The translations under genes were made by a program, and so were the position numbers. A stretch of 6,437 nt of DNA from Streptomyces violaceus (lineage in GTDB: Bacteria > Actinomycetota > Actinomycetes > Streptomycetales > Streptomycetaceae): the NCBI GenBank assembly GCA_000715635.1, contig KL569184.1, forward strand, positions 20,823-27,259, in the 5' to 3' direction. Positions 1 through 5,736 of the stretch are shown here, piece by piece (within the stretch, counting starts at the first letter, position 1; each line of letters starts with the position of its first letter). A model generated the notes under the pieces. That model was given only the letters and a program-made list of their open reading frames with translations. It had not been told where the DNA came from and made no database searches.

Positions 1-19
1 GCCGCCCGCTAACGGGTAC

Positions 20-3000
20 TCACTTGCCGTAGTACGCGTTGTAGATCGAGATCGTCGACTTGTTGCCCTTCTTGTCGGCGATCTTGGCGTGGAAGGAGAT
101 GGCCTTCCCCTTCTCCGGGTTCTTGACGCTGACCTTGCCGTCCTTGACCGTGAGCTTCTTCCAGGTCTTGCCGTAGTCGTACGACACGTACACCGACAGC
201 GACTTCAGGTTGCTGCCCTTGGCCGCGCCCTCGACGGTGACCGGGATGCTGACCGTCTTGCCGGCCGGGACCTTGCTGTCCAGGCCCGTGGCCGCGTTGA
301 AGCGGGCCGTGGAGGCGGGCAGCTGCTTGAGGCCGGTGGTCTTCTTCGAGCGGAACGTCCAGCTGGCGTCGATGCGGGTGGAGGCCGCCGCGACCTTGAC
401 GCTGCGCTTGACCGAGGTCGTCAGCTTGTACTCGGCGTCGCCGGCCGGGACCTTGAACGCCTCACCGCCGGACAGCGGGTCGTCGTTGCTGCCGACCTTG
501 GTGCCGTTGCGGTAGAGGGTCGTGTTCGCCGAGGTGAACAGCGAGGAGCCCGGGTTGCCCTTGCCGTCGGCGAACAGCGGCAGGGAACCGTGCATCTGGT
601 TGCCCTCACGGAACAGACCGAAGTCGGCGTTGAGGCGCGGCCCGAAGACGGCGGTGTTGAACGTCTTCGAGTAGCTCTTGCCGCCGGCGAACTTCTGGCC
701 GCCCAGCGAGTAGCCGGCCTCGAAGACCGGGAAGCCTTCGGCGTCGACACCGCCGTTCTGCGCGAAGTCGAAGTCCCACTTCACACCGCCCTGGGTGGAC
801 AGGTGCAGCGTCCGCGTGCCCGGCAGGGACTGCTCGATGCCGATCGAGGAGGCACCGCCGCTCCACGGCAGCCAGCCCACGGCGCTGATCGAGCCCTTCT
901 TGCCGCTCGCCGCGGCACCGAGGCCCGCCTTCACCGTGGCGAGGTCGCTCGCCTTGTAGTGCTTGGTGTAGCCGGTGGCGAGCTGCTTGACAGGACCGCC
1001 GCCGGTGACGTCGTACTGCTCCTTGTCGCCCTTGCTCCAGTGAGCGTCCCACTGCTGGGTCACCGAACCGTCGGTGATCTGCGGGCCGACGTGCGCGGTG
1101 CGGAGGTCGGCGTACGAGTCCAGCCACCAGCCGAAGCCGAAGCTGGAGTCCCCCGCCTCCACCGTGTAGTCGGCCGAGGCGAACTCCGGCTTGACGGCGG
1201 CGTCCGGCACGGTGATGTTCACCGGCTTGGCCTTGCGGGCGTCCAGCGTGATCGTCGTGCCCTTGGTGACGTTCAGCTTGGGCTGGGCCAGCCAGTCGGC
1301 GCCCTCGAACTTCTCCGGGTCGTCGCCCGCGTAGATGTTCGTGTTGAGGATGTAGCCGCCCTTGGGCAGACGGGCGGTGACGGTGCCGTCCGCATCGTAC
1401 GGCGTGAAGAACTTGCCGTTGCCCAGGCCGGAGACGCCGGCCACGTCGGCGCTGTAGTTCTTGGCGGCCTTGCCGTCACGGTCGAGGAACTTCAGCGTGA
1501 CGTCGTACGACTCGACCTCGCGCTGCACCGCCGCTGCCGTACGGACGCTCTGGCCGCCGCCGGTCGCGGTCACGTACGCCGAGTACGCGCCGTCGACCGT
1601 GCCGCCCAGCTTGGTGTTCACGGTGAACGGGACGGAGGCCTTGCCGCCGGCCGGGACGGTCACCGAGGTGGCGCCGAGTTTGAAGAAGCCGGCCGGGACG
1701 GCCTGGCCCTTGGGGTTGGTGGCGGTCGACGCCAGCTTCAGCGTGACGTCCTTCGTACCGAGGTTGCGGTACGTCAGCTCCTTGGTGACCGGCTTGTCGT
1801 CGGTGTGCGGCCACTGCTGGACGCCGAAGCTCACCGAGCCCGGCTCGGCCACCACGGACTGCTTGATGGCCTGGTCGACCTGGATACGGCCCGAACCCTG
1901 CTGGAACGGGGTGTACTTGCCGCCCTTGGTGGAGCCGGTGAGAGCGCCCTTCAGCTCGGCGTGCTTCCACGTCGGGTGCTGCTGCTTGAGGATCGCAGCC
2001 GCGCCCGCGACATGCGGGGTCGCCATCGACGTACCGGAGATCGACATGTAGCCGGCCGGGTTCTCGCCGACCTCCTGGGCTATCTGGTTGCCCGGGGCGG
2101 AGGCCGCGGTGATGTCCACGCCGGGCGCGGTCACGTCGGGCTTGAGGGCGCCGTCCATGCCGGGGCCGCGGCTGGAGAAGTCGGCGAGCACGTCCTTGTC
2201 GTCGACCGCGCCGACGGTCAGGGCCGCCGCGGCGCTGCCCGGGGAGCCGATGGTCTGCTCGCCGAAGTCGCCCTCGTTGCCTGCGGCGATGGCGAACAGG
2301 ATGCCCTTCTCCTCGGACAGCTTGTTCACCGCCGCTTCCAGCGGGTCGATCGCGGGCGTGTCGCCGCCGCCCAGGCTCATGTTGACGACGTCGGCGCCCT
2401 CGGCGGCGGCCCACTCGATGCCGGCGAGGACCTCGGAGTCGCTGCCGAATCCGCCGTCGTCGAGCACCTTGCCGTTGAGGATCTTCGCGCCGGGCGCGAC
2501 GCCCTTGTACTTGCCGCCGGACTTCGCGCCGGTGCCCGCCGCGATCGAGGCGACGTGCGTGCCGTGGCCGACCTTGTCGGTGGTGTCGGGCGAGGTGGTG
2601 AAGTTCTTGGCGCCGATCACCTGGCCCTTGAGGTCGACGTGGGTGGCGTCGACACCGGTGTCCAGGACGGCGATCTTCACGCCCTTGCCGTCGTAGCCGG
2701 CCGACCACGCCTTGGGGGTGCCGATCTGCGCGACGGACTTGTCGAGGCTGGCCTTGCGGACGCCGTCGAGCCAGACGTGCGCGATGCCGGAGGCGGTCCG
2801 GTCGCCGTTGGTGACCGCGTCCCACAGGTCGGGCGTGTCCTCCTTGGGCGTCTGCACCGCGTCCGCGTTCACGGACTTCAGCGAGTGGCTCAGCGTGCCC
2901 GCGTCGCGAACGTCGGCCTTGGCCGCCGCGGCGCTGCCCTGGTAGCCGACGATGACCTTCAGGCCCTTCTTCTGGGCCTTGCGGGTCGTGGACTTGTTGA

Positions 3001-3346
3001 GCTCGGTGACGTCGAAGAGCCGCTGGTCGAGCTTGCCGGTGGCGACCAGGCGGGCCGCGTCGGCCGGGATCACGAGGGTGTGGCCGTCGAGCTTGCGGAC
3101 CTGGACGGGAATGTCCTCGCGTCCCTTGGCCCGCTCCAGGCCGACGACGCGGCCCTTGGCGTCCAGGACGACCCGGTCGCCGGTGATCAGTGTGATGCGG
3201 TGCTTGGCGCTGAGCGAGGTGGGCTTGGAGGCTGCGGCCGTCTGCTCGCCGTTCGCCGACGCCGGGCTGGTCATACCCGCCGCCAGGGCCACGGCTGCCG
3301 CTGTGGCGACCGTGGCCGCGCACGCCTTTTTCACTTGTCTGCGCAA
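20..3346 (-). CDS. Secreted S8 (subtilisin-family) serine peptidase, 1108 aa
   Basis: This is an exported serine endopeptidase, probably made as a zymogen and acting outside the cell. Residues 1-31 form a Sec-type signal peptide: basic start (RRQVKK), Ala-rich hydrophobic core, and a likely cut after A-S-A at 29-31. Residues about 45-205 look like a propeptide and carry TLITGDRV (52-59), a motif common at the front of large Streptomyces S8 proteases. The catalytic domain (about 205-495) has D229 in V-L-D-T-G, H261 in G-H-G-T-H, oxyanion N357 in A-A-G-N, and S440 in G-T-S-M-A-T-P-H, so it is intact. From about 500 to the end the protein is beta-rich; 500-610 resembles an Fn3/Ig-like module and the last 100 residues look like another beta-sandwich. 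There is no membrane anchor or sortase signal. The start is TTG, chosen because AAGGGGG lies 4 bases upstream; a GTG four codons in is the alternative. Its substrate cannot be told from sequence. Confidence 0.95.
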   Translation of the reverse strand: MRRQVKKACAATVATAAAVALAAGMTSPASANGEQTAAASKPTSLSAKHRITLITGDRVVLDAKGRVVGLERAKGREDIPVQVRKLDGHTLVIPADAARLVATGKLDQRLFDVTELNKSTTRKAQKKGLKVIVGYQGSAAAAKADVRDAGTLSHSLKSVNADAVQTPKEDTPDLWDAVTNGDRTASGIAHVWLDGVRKASLDKSVAQIGTPKAWSAGYDGKGVKIAVLDTGVDATHVDLKGQVIGAKNFTTSPDTTDKVGHGTHVASIAAGTGAKSGGKYKGVAPGAKILNGKVLDDGGFGSDSEVLAGIEWAAAEGADVVNMSLGGGDTPAIDPLEAAVNKLSEEKGILFAIAAGNEGDFGEQTIGSPGSAAAALTVGAVDDKDVLADFSSRGPGMDGALKPDVTAPGVDITAASAPGNQIAQEVGENPAGYMSISGTSMATPHVAGAAAILKQQHPTWKHAELKGALTGSTKGGKYTPFQQGSGRIQVDQAIKQSVVAEPGSVSFGVQQWPHTDDKPVTKELTYRNLGTKDVTLKLASTATNPKGQAVPAGFFKLGATSVTVPAGGKASVPFTVNTKLGGTVDGAYSAYVTATGGGQSVRTAAAVQREVESYDVTLKFLDRDGKAAKNYSADVAGVSGLGNGKFFTPYDADGTVTARLPKGGYILNTNIYAGDDPEKFEGADWLAQPKLNVTKGTTITLDARKAKPVNITVPDAAVKPEFASADYTVEAGDSSFGFGWWLDSYADLRTAHVGPQITDGSVTQQWDAHWSKGDKEQYDVTGGGPVKQLATGYTKHYKASDLATVKAGLGAAASGKKGSISAVGWLPWSGGASSIGIEQSLPGTRTLHLSTQGGVKWDFDFAQNGGVDAEGFPVFEAGYSLGGQKFAGGKSYSKTFNTAVFGPRLNADFGLFREGNQMHGSLPLFADGKGNPGSSLFTSANTTLYRNGTKVGSNDDPLSGGEAFKVPAGDAEYKLTTSVKRSVKVAAASTRIDASWTFRSKKTTGLKQLPASTARFNAATGLDSKVPAGKTVSIPVTVEGAAKGSNLKSLSVYVSYDYGKTWKKLTVKDGKVSVKNPEKGKAISFHAKIADKKGNKSTISIYNAYYGK

Positions 3347-3350
3347 GATT

Positions 3351-3357
3351 CCCCCTT
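3351..3357 (-). promoter_or_regulatory. Ribosome binding site that selects the TTG start of the S8 protease
   Basis: On the minus strand AAGGGGG is followed by AATC and then TTG. The 4-base gap is short but workable. The in-frame GTG at 3334 would lie 16 bases from the same purine run, which is too far. This favours the rare TTG start, though both starts leave a functional signal peptide. Confidence 0.6.
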
Positions 3358-3366
3358 GCAGAAGAA

Positions 3367-3391
3367 CCAGGTGAATTCCCCGTTCACCCGG
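3367..3391 (-). repeat. Inverted repeat in the S8 protease leader, just upstream of its RBS
   Basis: GGTGAA (3370-3375) and TTCACC (3383-3388) are perfect 6-base arms around a 7-base loop. After one mismatch the stem extends by two more pairs (CC 3367-3368 with GG 3390-3391). It ends 9 bases upstream of the AAGGGGG ribosome binding site. It could be an operator or a leader hairpin that affects translation. Confidence 0.45.
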
Positions 3392-3405
3392 CCGGGGGTG
3401 GTCTC

Positions 3406-3421
3406 GTACGCATGGACGTAC
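3406..3421. repeat. Short inverted repeat GTACG-N6-CGTAC in the S8 protease leader
   Basis: Perfect 5-base arms at 3406-3410 and 3417-3421, spaced by 6 bases. Centre-to-centre the arms are 11 bp apart, about one helical turn, as expected for a dimeric regulator. The arms are short, so chance is a real possibility. Confidence 0.25.
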
Positions 3422-3437
3422 ACCCCCCGGAATACGC

Positions 3438-3466
3438 AGTATGCCCAGGGGTGATCAGGTGCTCAA
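3438..3466 (-). promoter_or_regulatory. Candidate housekeeping-type promoter for the S8 protease
   Basis: On the minus strand TTGAGC (3461-3466) and CATACT (3438-3443) are separated by exactly 17 bases. TTGAGC matches the TTGAC-like -35 of the main Streptomyces sigma factor at its first four bases; CATACT matches a -10 at A2 and T6. Transcription would start near 3431, giving a leader of about 85 bases. The -35 hexamer sits inside the small palindrome CTCAA-TAG-TTGAG (3462-3474), where a repressor could block it. This is inferred from pattern only. Confidence 0.35.
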
Positions 3467-3474
3467 TAGTTGAG
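3462..3474. repeat. Palindrome CTCAA-TAG-TTGAG over the candidate -35 box
   Basis: Perfect 5-base arms with a 3-base spacer, overlapping the proposed -35 element of the S8 protease promoter. The placement suggests an operator, but I cannot name a regulator that recognises it. Confidence 0.3.
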
Positions 3475-3500
3475 AAGAAGGTAGGAAGTCCGTCGGCTGA

Positions 3501-3540
3501 CTGTTACACGGCCGCCGGAACTCCGTTACAGGGCCGCGGG
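3501..3540. repeat. Imperfect 18-base direct repeat, 22-bp period, upstream of the S8 protease
   Basis: CTGTTACACGGCCGCCGG (3501-3518) and CCGTTACAGGGCCGCGGG (3523-3540) agree at 15 of 18 positions. They start 22 bp apart, about two helical turns. This is the most structured part of the 3481-3640 stretch, which otherwise has no gene I can support. It lies 35-75 bp upstream of the proposed -35 box, a reasonable place for an activator. Confidence 0.4.
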
Positions 3541-3643
3541 GTTCGCGTAGGCGGCGCAGCTCGTGGTGTGCGCGGGGTGGTCCAGGCGGATATCGCGCCC
3601 ATGCTCGCGGCCCGTCTCGAGCAGAGCAACCGGCAGGAGCGCG

Positions 3644-3684
3644 AAAGCCGCCGCCCGCCCCCTGTTCCGGGGGTGAGCGGCGGC
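3644..3684 (-). terminator. Strong hairpin terminator of the L,D-transpeptidase gene
   Basis: Arms 3647-3662 and 3669-3684 form a 16-position stem with one mismatch and one G-U pair around a 6-base loop (GGAACA on the minus strand). The stem is followed on the minus strand by TTT (3644-3646). It begins 34 bases after the L,D-transpeptidase stop codon. Long GC stems with a short T run are usual in Streptomyces. It should isolate this gene from the S8 protease downstream. Confidence 0.85.
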
Positions 3685-3718
3685 TCGCGTGCGACTGCGG
3701 AGCGCGGCTACCGGATCG

Positions 3719-4984
3719 TCAGGCCTCGGAACCGGCCTTCCAGTCGGCCCAGCTCATGTTCCAGCCGTTGAGGCCGTTGTCCGGCGCGACCGTCTTGTCG
3801 CCGGTGTTCTGGACGACGACCACGTCACCGAGGATCGAGTTGTTGTAGAACCACGCGCCCGGCGTCTTCGGGTCGTCGGCACCCTTCGCGTCCTGGAGGC
3901 CGACGCAGCCGTGGCTGGTGTTCACGCCGCCGAAGATGGACTTCGCGCCCCAGTAGTTGCCGTGGATGAAGGTGCCGGAGCTGGAGAGGCGGATGGCGTG
4001 CGGCACGTCCTTGATGTCGTACTCGCCCTTGCCGTCGTCGTCCGTGAAGCCCACGGTCGCGCCGTTCATGCGCGTTTCCTTGAACTTCTCGGACATCACC
4101 ATGACGCCCTCGTAGGTCTTGTTCTCGGGCGAGCCGGCGGAGATCGGGATGGTCCGCACGGTCTTGCCGTCCTGCGTGATCTTCATCTGCTTGGTCTTCG
4201 CGTCGACGTACGAGACCTGGTTGCGGCCGATCTTGAAGGTGACCGTCTTCTGCTGGACCCCGTAGACACCCTCGGCGCCCTCGACACCGTCGAGCGCGAG
4301 CTTCAGCGTGACGGTGGAGCCTTCCTTCCAGTACTCCTCGGGGCGGCAGTCCATGCGGTTGGCGTTGAACCAGTGGCAGGCGACTTCCTGGCCGCCGGTC
4401 GTGCTGACCTTGATGCCCTTCTGGACGGCGGCCTTGTTGGTGATCGCCTTGTCGAAGTTGATCGAGACCGGCATGCCGACGCCGACGGTGGTGCCGTCGT
4501 CCGGGGTGAAGTTGCCGATGAAGCTGTTGGCCGGGGAGACCGTGGTGAACGAGGCGTTCTCGTGGGCGACCCGGCCGTCGGCGTCCTTCGCCTCGGCGGC
4601 GAGCTTGTAGTTCGTGGAGCGCTCCAGCTGAGTGCTCGGCTTCCAGCTCTTCTTGTCGGCGGATATCTCGCCGCTGACCTCCGTGCCGTCGGACGTCGTC
4701 ATCGTGACGTCCGTGAGCGTGCCCTTGCGCACGGTGACGGCGGCGGAGTTGTTGATGGAGGCGTTGTCGGAGCCGTCCTCGGGCGTGATCTTGATCTGGG
4801 CCGCGGAGGTCTTCTTGGCCGCGGCCTCGTCGACCTTCGACTGGGAGCTGTCGCCCCCGTCACTCCCGGAGGCGTTGTCGTCGCCGCCGGTACAGGCCGA
4901 GAGCGCCAGCACTCCACCGAGCAGTGCGGACGCGACCGCCAGGCCCTTGCGCCGCTTACTGACCGTTATCACACGCTTCTCCAT
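3719..4984 (-). CDS. Lipoprotein L,D-transpeptidase with two Ig-like domains and a YkuD catalytic domain, 421 aa
   Basis: The family makes 3-3 cross-links in peptidoglycan by attacking a tetrapeptide donor stem through a catalytic cysteine, outside the membrane. Residues 1-30 are a signal peptide ending in the lipobox L28-S29-A30-C31, so the protein is predicted to be lipid-anchored at C31. A Gly/Ser/Asp linker follows. Two Ig-like domains come next (about 60-150 and 151-250), then YkuD (about 253-393) with H341 and S357-H358-G359-C360, the spacing expected for this fold. The tail (394-421) has W408, W412 and W415, like the C-terminal subdomain of mycobacterial Ldt enzymes. C203 and C213 could form a disulfide. 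After the catalytic Cys the sequence is V-G-L, not the more common I-R or L-N. The ATG was chosen because it gives a normal lipoprotein signal; GTG at codon 5 is possible, and the open frame further upstream to 5290 shows no signal-peptide logic. Confidence 0.95.
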   Translation of the reverse strand: MEKRVITVSKRRKGLAVASALLGGVLALSACTGGDDNASGSDGGDSSQSKVDEAAAKKTSAAQIKITPEDGSDNASINNSAAVTVRKGTLTDVTMTTSDGTEVSGEISADKKSWKPSTQLERSTNYKLAAEAKDADGRVAHENASFTTVSPANSFIGNFTPDDGTTVGVGMPVSINFDKAITNKAAVQKGIKVSTTGGQEVACHWFNANRMDCRPEEYWKEGSTVTLKLALDGVEGAEGVYGVQQKTVTFKIGRNQVSYVDAKTKQMKITQDGKTVRTIPISAGSPENKTYEGVMVMSEKFKETRMNGATVGFTDDDGKGEYDIKDVPHAIRLSSSGTFIHGNYWGAKSIFGGVNTSHGCVGLQDAKGADDPKTPGAWFYNNSILGDVVVVQNTGDKTVAPDNGLNGWNMSWADWKAGSEA

Positions 4985-4993
4985 CGTTGCCGA

Positions 4994-5000
4994 TTTCCCC
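4994..5000 (-). promoter_or_regulatory. Ribosome binding site of the L,D-transpeptidase gene
   Basis: On the minus strand GGGGAAA ends 9 bases before the ATG at 4984. It is moderate in strength and lies at the inner edge of the tandem leader repeat. It supports the ATG over the GTG at codon 5, although GGAG inside codons 1-3 could serve that GTG. Confidence 0.5.
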
Positions 5001-5040
5001 AAGACCCCGAGTGTCCCCGTCCAAGACCAAGTGCCCCCGT
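4999..5040 (-). repeat. Tandem imperfect direct repeat in the L,D-transpeptidase leader
   Basis: The 20-base unit at 5021-5040 and the 22-base unit at 4999-5020 sit head to tail. They align at 18 of 20 positions with one 2-base gap; both start CCAAGACC and end CCCCGT on the plus strand. The second copy overlaps the ribosome binding site. It looks like a local duplication within the untranslated leader. Confidence 0.6.
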
Positions 5041-5058
5041 GAGGACTCGTGAGTCCTC
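5041..5058. repeat. Perfect palindrome GAGGACTC-GT-GAGTCCTC upstream of the L,D-transpeptidase gene
   Basis: Two 8-base arms (5041-5048, 5051-5058) are perfect inverted repeats with a 2-base spacer. It lies 57-74 bases upstream of the ATG and directly beside the tandem leader repeat. It has no T run, so a terminator role is unlikely. As DNA it fits an operator for a dimeric regulator; as RNA it would need to open the inner pair to form a loop. Confidence 0.6.
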
Positions 5059-5061
5059 GTC

Positions 5062-5098
5062 GAGACCTTTCAACGCTACGACCGGTTCGTCCGGTTCC
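5062..5098 (-). promoter_or_regulatory. Possible sigma-E (ECF)-type promoter of the L,D-transpeptidase gene
   Basis: On the minus strand CGAACC (5084-5089) is followed after 17 bases by GTCTC (5062-5066). A second GGAACC lies just upstream (5093-5098). ECF sigma factors of the sigma-E class recognise an AAC-centred -35 and a TC-containing -10 at about this spacing. Streptomyces sigma-E controls cell-envelope stress genes, which suits a peptidoglycan cross-linking enzyme. The palindrome at 5041-5058 would lie around or just after the start of transcription. The match is loose. Confidence 0.35.
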
Positions 5099-5180
5099 CC
5101 ATGTGACACGGGTGTGGGGATCACCACGTCCGCGGTGCGGATGGTGCTGGTGCGGTCGGTGCGTCGCTTGAGACGACGAA

Positions 5181-5208
5181 ACCCCGGGCGGCGGTTGCCC
5201 CCCGGGGT
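5181..5208 (-). terminator. Hairpin terminator of the 132-aa hypothetical gene
   Basis: ACCCCGGG (5181-5188) and CCCGGGGT (5201-5208) form a perfect 8-pair stem around a 12-base loop. The minus strand then reads TTTCGTCG. It begins 20 bases after the stop codon at 5229. It separates this gene from the L,D-transpeptidase, so the two are probably not one operon. Confidence 0.7.
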
Positions 5209-5228
5209 CATGTTTTCCCCGAGCCGCC

Positions 5229-5627
5229 TCAGCCGGCCGCGTCCGCCCGGCTTCCGCCGGCCCCGCCGGCCCCGCCGTCACCGTCCCCACCGTCGTTCAG
5301 GTCGTACTCGCCGTCATCATCATCCTCGTCGTAGTCCCACTCCGGCGAATCGGGGTCGTACTCGATCCGTTCGCTGCTCCAGGAGGCCTGCTGGAGTTCG
5401 ACCCCCGGGACCTGGCTGACCAGGTCGAACGGGTCCACGAGGTACGCGAGGGCCTCCGCGGTGTCTTCCGTCACAGCGCCCTCGGCGTGTACCCGCTCCG
5501 ACGCCGGCAACTCGGCGTCGTCCGCGATCCGGCGCAGCGCGGACTTGGTGACCGCGTCCGCGTCGTCGACCTCCAGAACGAGTTCCACCCGAACCCGTAC
5601 AAAACGTGATGTCTCAGGAGTGCTCAT
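5229..5627 (-). CDS. Hypothetical protein with acidic glycine-rich tail, 132 aa
   Basis: I recognise no named family, although the sequence looks like a conserved Streptomyces hypothetical. There is no signal peptide or membrane segment, so it is probably cytosolic. Residues 8-20 (FVRVRVELVLEV core) are a likely beta strand. Residues 22-37 and 52-72 look helical, and a second strand may lie near 76-90. This suggests a small alpha/beta domain of about 90 residues. From 90 to 117 the chain is strongly acidic (D/E, Y and W), and it ends in a Gly/Ala tail that is probably disordered. The ATG at 5627 fits the compact N-terminus but has no Shine-Dalgarno sequence. A TACGCT -10-like box six bases upstream suggests a leaderless mRNA. 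The longer open frame up to 5963 runs antisense through the next gene and is discounted. The gene is divergent from the wall-anchored protein at 5737, with 109 bp between them. Confidence 0.85.
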   Translation of the reverse strand: MSTPETSRFVRVRVELVLEVDDADAVTKSALRRIADDAELPASERVHAEGAVTEDTAEALAYLVDPFDLVSQVPGVELQQASWSSERIEYDPDSPEWDYDEDDDDGEYDLNDGGDGDGGAGGAGGSRADAAG

Positions 5628-5633
5628 GGCGGG

Positions 5634-5639
5634 AGCGTA
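5634..5639 (-). promoter_or_regulatory. Candidate -10 box for a leaderless transcript of the 132-aa gene
   Basis: Minus-strand TACGCT fits TANNNT and ends 6 bases before the ATG, so transcription would begin at or next to the A of the start codon. No Shine-Dalgarno sequence is present, which agrees. There is no good -35 hexamer 16-18 bases upstream; that position holds the 11-bp direct repeat instead, which could bind an activator. Confidence 0.35.
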
Positions 5640-5650
5640 CGTCCAGGACC

Positions 5651-5670
5651 TCCCGTGACTTTCCCGTGAC
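5651..5670. repeat. Two 9-base direct repeats with an 11-bp period between divergent genes
   Basis: TCCCGTGAC occurs at 5651-5659 and again at 5662-5670, exactly 11 bp apart. On the minus strand this reads as two GTCACGGGA units. Eleven-bp direct repeats with a TCAC core are the layout of Streptomyces PhoP boxes (GTTCACC-like units), but only the core agrees here, so another OmpR-type regulator is equally possible. The site lies 24 bp from one start codon and 66 bp from the other, and could serve both genes. Confidence 0.45.
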
Positions 5671-5719
5671 CCGCGCCTTTTACTAACATCACCCCACACG
5701 GCCAATTCGCCAGTGCCAC

Positions 5720-5726
5720 AAGGGGA
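5720..5726 (+). promoter_or_regulatory. Ribosome binding site that selects the GTG start at 5737
   Basis: AAGGGGA lies 10 bases before GTG 5737. The other in-frame GTG, at 5713, lies upstream of this purine run and has no ribosome binding site of its own. Starting at 5737 gives a clean signal peptide (MSSARRPLL...), so 5737 is preferred. Confidence 0.65.
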
Positions 5727-5736
5727 TCGATATTCC

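Noticed and set aside
1..19. Small CCCG-CTAA-CGGG inverted repeat just after the S8 stop codon.
   Set aside because: It may be part of the S8 terminator, but it has only 4-base arms and the window ends there, so it cannot be judged.
1009..1100. L-P-A-S-T near residue 1006 of the S8 protease as a sortase-like motif.
   Set aside because: It is followed by about 100 residues of soluble beta-rich sequence and no membrane segment, so it is not a sorting signal.
1476..3323. A 615-codon minus-strand frame rich in Arg, Gly and His inside the protease gene.
   Set aside because: It is a +1 shadow of the S8 gene with low-complexity composition and no recognisable motif.
89..3454. A 1121-codon open frame on the plus strand, antisense to the S8 protease.
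   Set aside because: Its product is dominated by R, G, A, V, D and L without any domain, which is typical of the mirror frame of a high-GC gene. The minus strand encodes an intact protease with catalytic motifs.
3412..3771. A 119-codon plus-strand frame across the intergenic region.
   Set aside because: It runs through the transpeptidase terminator and into the 3' end of that gene, has no ribosome binding site, and shows no domain.
5131..5165. Cluster of GGTGCGG/GCACC repeats upstream of the transpeptidase.
   Set aside because: Copies are short and irregularly spaced, and such words are common in DNA with this GC content.
4985..5290. A 102-codon N-terminal extension of the L,D-transpeptidase.
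   Set aside because: It would place the lipobox far inside the protein and runs through a terminator and the 3' end of the next gene. The internal ATG at 4984 gives a normal lipoprotein signal.
3689..5419. A 576-codon plus-strand frame opposite the L,D-transpeptidase.
   Set aside because: It is antisense to a clear lipoprotein enzyme, crosses two intergenic regions, and turns Arg/Pro-rich at the end.
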